Assembly (NCBI GenBank): GCA_030596245.1
Contig: JAUVKN010000252.1
Location: forward strand, 1 to 6,412
Direction of reading: 5' to 3'
Length of the DNA stretch: 6,412 nucleotides
From: Bacteroidia bacterium
GTDB lineage: Bacteria; Bacteroidota; Bacteroidia; Bacteroidales; GCA-2748055
The notes below the pieces were generated by a model. The model did not search any database and was not told where the DNA came from. It saw only the letters and a list, made by a program, of their open reading frames with translations. Below are positions 1 through 4,490 of the stretch, piece by piece. Position 1 is the stretch's first letter, and the number at the start of each line of letters is the position of its first letter. The position numbers and the translations under genes were made by a program.

Positions 1-188
1 TGTCCTTCCCTTTTCATGTGACGGGTGATGGCCTGACGGGCAGCCTCGATCTGGCGTCCGGTGATCCATGCACTCTCCAGTGCTTTGATACCAAATGAAC
101 CGAATGCAAGCTGATTTCCCCTTTGGGCATTTCCTTTCATCCGCCCTTTCTGCATTCTCCTGTATTTGGTTTTCTTCGGTTGTAACAT
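1..188 (-). CDS. rplP: 50S ribosomal protein L16 (uL16), N-terminal part, truncated by window edge
   Basis: L16 binds 23S rRNA near the A site and central protuberance of the large subunit and helps position the acceptor arm of A-site tRNA. I translated this stretch by hand. It gives 62 complete codons starting MLQPKKTKYRRMQKGRMKGN, followed by GNQLAFGSFGIKALESAWIT and GRQIEAARQAITRHMKR, which is the typical L16 N-terminus (the usual family length is about 136-144 residues). The C-terminal two thirds lie beyond the left edge of the window. The ATG at 188 is the family-typical start. It follows rpsC after a 43-bp AT-rich spacer, and no Shine-Dalgarno sequence is visible (the leader reads CTTATACA before ATG). 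Position after rpsC is the canonical S10 operon order, so rpmC, rpsQ and so on would be expected next. Confidence 0.96.
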   Translation of the reverse strand, partial: MLQPKKTKYRRMQKGRMKGNAQRGNQLAFGSFGIKALESAWITGRQIEAARQAITRHMKREG

Positions 189-205
189 TGTATAAGATTT
201 TCCTG

Positions 206-220
206 ATTATACTATATAAT
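206..220. repeat. AT-rich perfect inverted repeat in the rpsC-rplP spacer
   Basis: ATTATA at 206-211 and TATAAT at 215-220 are perfect inverted 6-bp arms around CTA. They lie in the 43-bp spacer between rpsC and rplP. The stem contains only A-T pairs and would be weak in RNA, so it is not a terminator. It may simply reflect the AT richness of spacers here. Confidence 0.4.
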
Positions 221-231
221 TGCTGCCCTGC

Positions 232-951
232 TTAGTGTCTCCGGTCTCCCCGGTCTTTCCTGGGACCTCTTCCGCCTCCTTTGGGTTTCACGTTGCTGGC
301 TCCAACATTGGGTGACAAGTCACGCTTTCCAAAGATCTCACCGTTGCAGATCCAGACTTTGATACCGACCACACCTACCTTGGTGTGTGCTTCTGCCAGT
401 GCATAGTCAATGTCTGCACGAAGTGTGTGCAGCGGAATCCTTCCGTCTTTGTAAGACTCGGTCCGGGCCATCTCGGCGCCACCCAGGCGACCGCTGATGA
501 GCACCTTGATTCCGTCGGCTCCCATGCGCATGGTAGAGGCAATACCCATTTTGATGGCTCTCCTGTAGGAGATCTTTCCTTCCACCTGACGGGCAATGTT
601 GTTGGCAACGATGGTGGCATCCAGCTCGGGACGCTTCACCTCAAAGATGTTGATTTGCACCTCTTTTTTGGTGAGCTTCTTCAACTCCTCCTTCAGCTTA
701 TCCACTTCCTGCCCGCCTTTACCGATAATGATACCCGGACGGGCTGTATTCACGGTAACAGTAATGAGCTTGAGTGTACGCTCAATGATAATCTTGGAAA
801 TACTGGCCTTGGCCAGACGGGCATTCAGGTATTCCCTGATCTTGCTGTCTTCAACGAGTTTGGTAGAATAGTCTTTTCCACCGTACCAGTTAGAATCCCA
901 TCCTTTAATGATTCCCAGGCGATTACCTATCGGATTTACTTTTTGTCCCAT
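232..951 (-). CDS. rpsC: 30S ribosomal protein S3 (uS3)
   Basis: S3 sits at the mRNA entry channel of the small subunit, on the head near S10 and S14, and contributes to mRNA helicase activity. The 239-residue product starts MGQKVNPIGNRLGI, the universal S3 N-terminus. It has the type II KH-domain loop GIIIGKGG at about residues 73-80. The basic stretch SYRRAIKMG at about 128-136 corresponds to the E. coli helicase-region arginines and lysine. The C-terminal domain contains GVVGIKVWICNGE at about 193-205. The last 18 residues are a Gly/Arg/Lys-rich tail ending DRGDRRH. E. coli S3 is 233 residues, so the length is normal. The start codon directly abuts the stop codon of rplV (TAG then ATG, no spacer), which suggests translational coupling. 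No Shine-Dalgarno sequence is evident. Confidence 0.98.
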   Translation of the reverse strand: MGQKVNPIGNRLGIIKGWDSNWYGGKDYSTKLVEDSKIREYLNARLAKASISKIIIERTLKLITVTVNTARPGIIIGKGGQEVDKLKEELKKLTKKEVQINIFEVKRPELDATIVANNIARQVEGKISYRRAIKMGIASTMRMGADGIKVLISGRLGGAEMARTESYKDGRIPLHTLRADIDYALAEAHTKVGVVGIKVWICNGEIFGKRDLSPNVGASNVKPKGGGRGPRKDRGDRRH

Positions 952-1392
952 CTATGCTTGATTTTCTTGTTCTTGTACTTGTACTTCTTGTTCAACCACG
1001 TTCTGACTATCGATCACTACTGTTACATGGTTTGAACGCTTCTTGATCCGGTGAGCCCTTCCCTGTGGGGCAGGCTGGATCCTTTTCAAGGTCCTGGACT
1101 GGTCCACAAAAGCTTCTTTCACGTAAAGATTGCTCTCCTCGATCCTGGCCCCTTCGTTCTTGCTCTGCCAGTTAGCTATGGCTGAAAGCAGAAGCTTTTC
1201 TACTTTCCGGGAAGCCTCCTTGGAACTAAACTTCAGCATATCCAGTGCCTTGTTCACTTCAACACCTTTGATCATATCTGTCACCAGTCGCATTTTGCGT
1301 GGAGAAGTAGGGCAGTTGCGCAATACTGCGTAATACCTATTCTGCCTCTCTTCTTTTAACCGATTCGCTCTGTTTCTTTTTCTTGCACCCAT
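952..1392 (-). CDS. rplV: 50S ribosomal protein L22 (uL22) with extended C-terminal tail
   Basis: L22 binds several domains of 23S rRNA, and its beta-hairpin lines the peptide exit tunnel together with L4. The 146-residue product has CPTSPRKMRLV at about residues 27-37, SAIANWQSKNE at 70-80, and the hairpin/tip motif RTLKRIQPAPQGRAHRIKKR at about 100-119. It then reaches the usual family end near HVTVVI. E. coli L22 is 110 residues. Here there are about 20 extra residues at the N-terminus (MGARKRNRANRLKEERQNR), as in Bacteroidota, plus an acidic Gln/Glu/Val tail at 128-146 encoded partly by a hexanucleotide repeat. The ATG at 1392 is well bounded: the same frame has a TAA only 15 nt upstream. 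It is separated from rpsS by an unusually long 98-bp spacer and abuts rpsC with no gap. Confidence 0.97.
   Translation of the reverse strand: MGARKRNRANRLKEERQNRYYAVLRNCPTSPRKMRLVTDMIKGVEVNKALDMLKFSSKEASRKVEKLLLSAIANWQSKNEGARIEESNLYVKEAFVDQSRTLKRIQPAPQGRAHRIKKRSNHVTVVIDSQNVVEQEVQVQEQENQA
966..989. repeat. Imperfect hexanucleotide tandem repeat inside rplV
   Basis: On the plus strand the stretch reads CTTGTT, CTTGTA, CTTGTA, CTTCTT in tandem. On the coding strand the units are in register with codons (GTACAA, GTACAA, GAACAA), so they encode repeated Val-Gln and Glu-Gln dipeptides in the C-terminal tail of L22. Gain or loss of a unit would keep the reading frame. Confidence 0.6.
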
Positions 1393-1490
1393 TTCTTCGT
1401 AGGATTAACTCTCCTCGCAGCGCTGCTGTGAGGAATCGTTGATCAATATATTATTTTAATTGTGCTCGCATTCTCTCGCAATGTTAAATA
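1393..1490 (-). other. rpsS-rplV intergenic spacer, 98 bp, structured
   Basis: This is the only long gap in the operon segment; the other junctions range from a 1-nt overlap to 43 bp. It holds three copies of TGCGAG on the transcribed strand (plus-strand CTCGCA at 1414-1419, 1465-1470 and 1475-1480), an AT-rich middle (1443-1461), a TTGATCAA palindrome (1439-1446) and a GC-rich hairpin (1412-1434). I found no good Bacteroidota-type promoter match (TTTG with TAnnTTTG), no tRNA, and no ORF. A cis-acting RNA element or simple leader is possible, but its function is unknown. Confidence 0.5.
1412..1434 (-). other. Hairpin upstream of rplV
   Basis: On the transcribed strand TCCTCACAGC and GCTGCGAGGA can pair as a 10-bp stem with one A-C mismatch and a 3-nt AGC loop. 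The stem ends 19 nt before the rplV start codon. No run of T follows it, so it does not look like an intrinsic terminator. The 3' arm contains GAGGA, but it is about 18 nt from the ATG, too far for an ordinary Shine-Dalgarno site. It could be an RNA processing, stability or protein-binding site; this is inference. Confidence 0.45.
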
Positions 1491-1757
1491 TTATCTCTGC
1501 TTTCCACCGTGACCCCTGAACATGCGGGTAGGCGCAAATTCACCCAGCTTATGGCCCACCATATTCTCGGTGATGTACACCGGGATAAACTTGTTGCCAT
1601 TATGAACGGCAATGGTGTGGCCCACAAAATCCGGAGAGATCATCGATCTTCTCGACCATGTTTTGATCACTGACTTCTTTCCGGAATCGTTCATCTCCAC
1701 GATGCGTTTATCCAACTTGAAATCTATAAATGGTCCTTTTTTCAATGAACGGCTCAT
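1491..1757 (-). CDS. rpsS: 30S ribosomal protein S19 (uS19)
   Basis: S19 lies in the head of the 30S subunit, pairs with S13, and contacts tRNA and the intersubunit bridge region. The 88-residue product begins MSRSLKKGPFID, the nearly invariant family N-terminus. It continues with TWSRRSMI at about 33-40, GHTIAVHNG at 46-54, and the signature ENMVGHKLGEFAPTR at about 64-78, ending FRGHGGKQR. E. coli S19 is 92 residues, so the protein is complete. It starts 6 bp after the rplB stop codon, so coupling with L2 translation is likely. The gap that follows it, before rplV, is unusually long. Confidence 0.98.
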   Translation of the reverse strand: MSRSLKKGPFIDFKLDKRIVEMNDSGKKSVIKTWSRRSMISPDFVGHTIAVHNGNKFIPVYITENMVGHKLGEFAPTRMFRGHGGKQR

Positions 1758-1763
1758 GCTATA

Positions 1764-2597
1764 CTATTTTTTTGATTTCCTCTTCTCAACAATGTACTTA
1801 TCTGAATACTTCTTCTTGGAGCGGGTCTTATAACCTTTGGCGGGCATCCCGTTCCTTGACCTTGGGTGTCCACCCGAGGCGCGTCCTTCTCCACCACCCA
1901 TAGGGTGATCTACCGGGTTCATGGCAACACCACGTGTACGCGGACGGCGCCCTTTCCAACGTGAACGACCTGCTTTCCCCGATTTTTCCAGTCCGTGGTC
2001 GGAGTTGGATACGATCCCAACTGTGGCACGACAGGTGGTCAGCACCATCCTGGATTCCCCACTGGGAAGCTTGATGATGGCGTACTTTCCATCCCTTGAG
2101 GTAAGGGTCCCGTATGAACCGGCACTTCTTGCCAGCATACCACCTTTACCAGGCTTGAGCTCGATGTTGTGGATATCGGTTCCCAGGGGTATACTGGACA
2201 AAAGCATGCAGTTTCCTGGTTCCGGCACTACCTTTTCTCCCGATATGATCTTTTGTCCCACTTCAATTTTTTCCGGAGCAATGATGTAACGCTTCTCACC
2301 ATCTGCATATACAACCAGTGCGATGCGGGCAGAACGATTGGGATCGTATTCAATGCTCTTCACAGTGGCATCCATGTTGTCCTTGGTCCTTTTGAAGTCG
2401 ATCAGACGATACCTCTTCTTATGACCGCCACCCATGTAGCGCATGGTCATTTTACCGGTGTTGTTACGGCCGCCACTTCTTTTCTGGGGCTTGAGTAAGG
2501 ACTTCTCCGGCTTTGTATCGGGGGTGAGATCATCATAAGATGAGATCTCCTTAAAACGCTGACCCGGGGTTGTGGGTTTATACTTCTTGATTGCCAT
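1764..2597 (-). CDS. rplB: 50S ribosomal protein L2 (uL2)
   Basis: L2 is a primary 23S rRNA-binding protein needed for subunit association and for peptidyl-transferase centre assembly. The 277-residue product starts MAIKKYKPTTPGQR. It has the RNA-binding OB-fold N-terminal half with SGGRNNTGKMTMR at about 41-53 and GGGHKKRYRLIDFKR at about 56-70, then the SH3-like domain with ELKPGKGGMLARSAGSYG at about 146-163. The C-terminal signature GVAMNPVDHPMGGGEGR lies at about 223-239. His231 aligns with the E. coli His229 linked to peptidyl transfer. The second histidine of the E. coli HPH is Met here, as I recall for Bacteroidota L2. E. coli L2 is 273 residues, so the length is normal. It is spaced 6 bp from rplW upstream and 6 bp from rpsS downstream. 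Confidence 0.98.
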   Translation of the reverse strand: MAIKKYKPTTPGQRFKEISSYDDLTPDTKPEKSLLKPQKRSGGRNNTGKMTMRYMGGGHKKRYRLIDFKRTKDNMDATVKSIEYDPNRSARIALVVYADGEKRYIIAPEKIEVGQKIISGEKVVPEPGNCMLLSSIPLGTDIHNIELKPGKGGMLARSAGSYGTLTSRDGKYAIIKLPSGESRMVLTTCRATVGIVSNSDHGLEKSGKAGRSRWKGRRPRTRGVAMNPVDHPMGGGEGRASGGHPRSRNGMPAKGYKTRSKKKYSDKYIVEKRKSKK

Positions 2598-2600
2598 AAT

Positions 2601-2606
2601 TCCTTA
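2601..2606 (-). promoter_or_regulatory. Possible Shine-Dalgarno-like TAAGGA before rplB
   Basis: The transcribed strand reads TAAGGA, then ATT, then the rplB ATG. The TAA is also the stop codon of rplW. This is the clearest purine-rich match among the starts in the window, but the 3-nt spacing is shorter than the usual 5-9, so it may not act as a true anti-Shine-Dalgarno pairing site. Confidence 0.3.
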
Positions 2607-2894
2607 AATGTTGCTGTAAAAATCGATTACTTCACCTTCAGCCAGGGTAACCACTGCCTTCTTGAAAGAAGGGGTTTTGCCAACTGAGACACCAGACTTG
2701 GTATGACGCTGTTTGCGCTTTCCAGCATACCGCATGGTATTCACTTCCGCTACCTTTACATCGTAAAGTTCTTCTACTGCTTTCCTGATCTGCAGTTTGT
2801 TGGCGTCCTTAGCCACCACAAAACCATACCGGTTAAAGTCCTCCCCCTGGGCAGTCATTTTCTCGGTTACTATGGGCTTAATTAAAATATTCAT
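2604..2894 (-). CDS. rplW: 50S ribosomal protein L23 (uL23)
   Basis: L23 surrounds the exit of the peptide tunnel and is the docking site for trigger factor and the signal recognition particle. The 96-residue product shows the family pattern: LIKPIVTEKMT at about 4-14, YGFVVAKDANKLQIRKAVE at about 23-41, then ELYDVKVAEVNTMRYAGKRK at about 42-61. It finishes with FKKAVVTLAEGEVIDFY near the end. E. coli L23 is 100 residues, so this is complete. It lies 21 bp after rplD with no Shine-Dalgarno sequence in the leader, and 6 bp before rplB. Confidence 0.97.
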   Translation of the reverse strand: MNILIKPIVTEKMTAQGEDFNRYGFVVAKDANKLQIRKAVEELYDVKVAEVNTMRYAGKRKQRHTKSGVSVGKTPSFKKAVVTLAEGEVIDFYSNI

Positions 2895-2915
2895 GATCTG
2901 TTCGATTCAAAACGA

Positions 2916-3539
2916 TTAAGCATTCTTTTGCAGAACGTCAAGGGAACTCTCAACGAATAACAAAGCTGATGCATTCATTATTTCGTATGTATTTAATTCT
3001 GAAAGAGTTATAACCTTCGAATTCTGTAAATTTCGAGACGACAAATATAAGTTATTATTTCTTTCGTTGATGACGAAAAGTGACTTTTTGTTGTCGATCT
3101 TCAGATTTTTCTGAATGTTTGCAAACTCACTGGTTTTAGGGGCTTCCATAGAGAAGTCCTCAACGACCATCATCTGCTTATTTTTCACTTTGTAAGCAAG
3201 GGCTGATTTGCGGGCCAGTTCTTTTACCTTCCGGTTAAGTTTTCCACCATAATTCCTGGGCCGGGGACCAAAAACACGACCACCACCCCTGAATATCGGG
3301 TTCTTGATATCTCCAAAACGGGCAGTACCTGTACCCTTCTGACGCTTGATCTTTTTACGGCTACCTGTAATCTCACTACGTTCTTTGGTTTTACTGGTAC
3401 CCTGCCGTTTGTGAGCCATGATCTGTTTCACATCCATGTAGATGGCATGATCGTTGGGCTCAATACCAAAGATCTCCTTGCTCAGTTTGACCTTTTTCCC
3501 GGTGCTTTCGCCGGATATATTTATTACTTCTAATTCCAT
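2916..3539 (-). CDS. rplD: 50S ribosomal protein L4 (uL4)
   Basis: L4 binds 23S rRNA and its extended loop reaches the exit-tunnel constriction next to L22; in E. coli it also represses the S10 operon. I place the start at the ATG at 3539, giving 207 residues beginning MELEVINISGESTGKKV. A GTG one codon upstream (3542) is in frame, but the ATG overlaps the rplC stop as TGATG and fits the family N-terminus. Motifs are FGIEPNDHAIYMDVK at about 24-38, the tunnel loop RQKGTGTARFGDIKNP at about 66-81, GGGRVFGPRPRNY at about 85-97, and VEDFSMEAPKT in the globular C-terminal half. E. coli L4 is 201 residues. The 3' part of the gene is much more AT-rich than its neighbours, although the protein still reads as a normal L4. 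Confidence 0.97.
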   Translation of the reverse strand: MELEVINISGESTGKKVKLSKEIFGIEPNDHAIYMDVKQIMAHKRQGTSKTKERSEITGSRKKIKRQKGTGTARFGDIKNPIFRGGGRVFGPRPRNYGGKLNRKVKELARKSALAYKVKNKQMMVVEDFSMEAPKTSEFANIQKNLKIDNKKSLFVINERNNNLYLSSRNLQNSKVITLSELNTYEIMNASALLFVESSLDVLQKNA

Positions 3540-4156
3540 CACTTCTCAATAATTAAAAATGAACCATTTGATCCGGGAACAGAACCTTTAAGAATCAAGA
3601 GATTGTTCTCAGGAACGATTTTAACGATCCTGAGGTTCAGAATCTTCACCCTGCTATTACCCATCTGTCCGCCCATCCGCATTCCTTTGAAAACTCTGGA
3701 AGGGTAGGATGATGCACCCAGTGAACCGGGAGCACGCATCCGGTTATGCTGACCATGGGTGGCGTCGTTCACACCAGCGAAGTTGTAACGTTTTACAACA
3801 CCCTGGAATCCTTTACCTTTGGAAATTCCTGATACATCCAGCCACGTGTCATCATGAAAATAATCCACGGTGATCACATCACCCGGTTTCCAATCCTTCA
3901 CAAAACCCTTCAGTTCAATCACCTTCTTTTTGGGTGTGGCATTTGCTTTGGCGAAATGGCCCTGTTCGGCTTTGGGAGTGTTCTTCTCCTTTTTATCGTC
4001 AAAAGCCAGTTGAACTGCAGCATAACCGTCTGATTCAACAGTCTTCACCTGTGTCACCGTGCAGGGTCCAGCCTGTATCACAGTACAGGGGATGTTTTTA
4101 CCATCTTTGTCGAAAACGGAAGTCATTCCGATTTTCTTACCAATTAATCCTGGCAT
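3539..4156 (-). CDS. rplC: 50S ribosomal protein L3 (uL3)
   Basis: L3 is an early assembly protein of the 50S subunit whose central loop approaches the peptidyl-transferase centre. The 205-residue product starts MPGLIGKKIGMTSVFDKDGK. It contains TPKAEQGHFAKA at about 60-71, SKGKGFQGVVKRYNFAG at about 112-128, DATHGQHNRMRAPGSLGASS at about 131-150, and FKGMRMGGQMGN at about 156-167. The end, LLILKGSVPGSNGSFLIIEK, is typical. E. coli L3 is 209 residues. Aligned without gaps to E. coli L3 as I recall it, residue 150, the Gln methylated by PrmB in E. coli, is Ser here. The TGA stop overlaps the rplD ATG by one base. The 21-nt leader is 14/21 A, a pattern typical of Bacteroidota starts. Confidence 0.97.
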   Translation of the reverse strand: MPGLIGKKIGMTSVFDKDGKNIPCTVIQAGPCTVTQVKTVESDGYAAVQLAFDDKKEKNTPKAEQGHFAKANATPKKKVIELKGFVKDWKPGDVITVDYFHDDTWLDVSGISKGKGFQGVVKRYNFAGVNDATHGQHNRMRAPGSLGASSYPSRVFKGMRMGGQMGNSRVKILNLRIVKIVPENNLLILKGSVPGSNGSFLIIEK

Positions 4157-4177
4157 TTTATTTTGTTTTTACCTGTG
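4157..4177 (-). promoter_or_regulatory. A-rich translation leader of rplC
   Basis: The 21-nt rpsJ-rplC spacer reads AGGT followed by AAAAACAAAATAAA directly before the ATG on the transcribed strand; 14 of 21 bases are A. Bacteroidota rely little on Shine-Dalgarno pairing and favour A-rich unstructured leaders, which this matches. The AGG is about 15 nt from the ATG, too far for ordinary pairing. Confidence 0.4.
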
Positions 4178-4483
4178 TTAGACTTTGATTTCAACTTCTA
4201 CTCCACTGGGCAACTCAAGCTTCATGAGTGCGTCGATGGTCTTCGGAGTGGAACTGTAAATATCCAGCAGCCTTTTGAATGAGCTTAACTGAAATTGTTC
4301 CCTCGATTTTTTGTTTACAAAGGGAGACCTCAGTACAGTGTACACCCTCTTGTGTGTGGGCAGGGGAACGGGTCCGCTTACCACTGCACCTGTGGACTTT
4401 ACTGTCTTTACAATCTTCTCGGCTGATTTGTCAACCAGGTTGTGATCGTATGACTTCAACTTAATTCTAATCTTCTGACTCAT
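4178..4483 (-). CDS. rpsJ: 30S ribosomal protein S10 (uS10, NusE)
   Basis: S10 is part of the 30S head and also acts as NusE, which binds NusB and NusG in transcription antitermination and transcription-translation coupling. The 101-residue product starts MSQKIRIKLKSYDHNLVDKS. It contains TGAVVSGPVPLPTHKRVYTV at about 31-50, SPFVNKKSREQF at about 53-64, and FKRLLDIYSSTPKTIDALMK at about 69-88, all S10 hallmarks. E. coli S10 is 103 residues. It begins only 7 bp after the fusA stop codon. In E. coli S10 opens its own operon behind a long regulatory leader; here there is no room for one, so it must be co-transcribed with fusA or use a promoter inside fusA. Confidence 0.98.
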   Translation of the reverse strand: MSQKIRIKLKSYDHNLVDKSAEKIVKTVKSTGAVVSGPVPLPTHKRVYTVLRSPFVNKKSREQFQLSSFKRLLDIYSSTPKTIDALMKLELPSGVEVEIKV

Positions 4484-4490
4484 TATCGTA

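Noticed and set aside
189..231. Promoter or terminator in the rpsC-rplP spacer
   Set aside because: There is no TTTG/TAnnTTTG pair, and the only stem is six A-T pairs. The spacer looks like an ordinary AT-rich gap within an operon.
385..1035. Plus-strand open frame of 216 codons opposite rpsC and rplV
   Set aside because: It lies wholly antisense to two clear ribosomal protein genes and crosses their junction. Its translation (His, Cys and Phe rich) resembles no family I know. It is a by-product of the codon use of the genes on the other strand.
1412..1434. Hairpin as a Rho-independent terminator after rpsS
   Set aside because: No T run follows on the transcribed strand (the next bases are GAGTTAATCC), the stem has a mismatch, and the operon continues immediately with rplV.
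1439..1461. AT-rich stretch as an internal promoter for rplV
   Set aside because: TATATTGA only loosely resembles the Bacteroidota -7 element TAnnTTTG, and the nearest TTG-containing -33 candidate is about 28 nt away, too far for the usual spacing of about 19-21.
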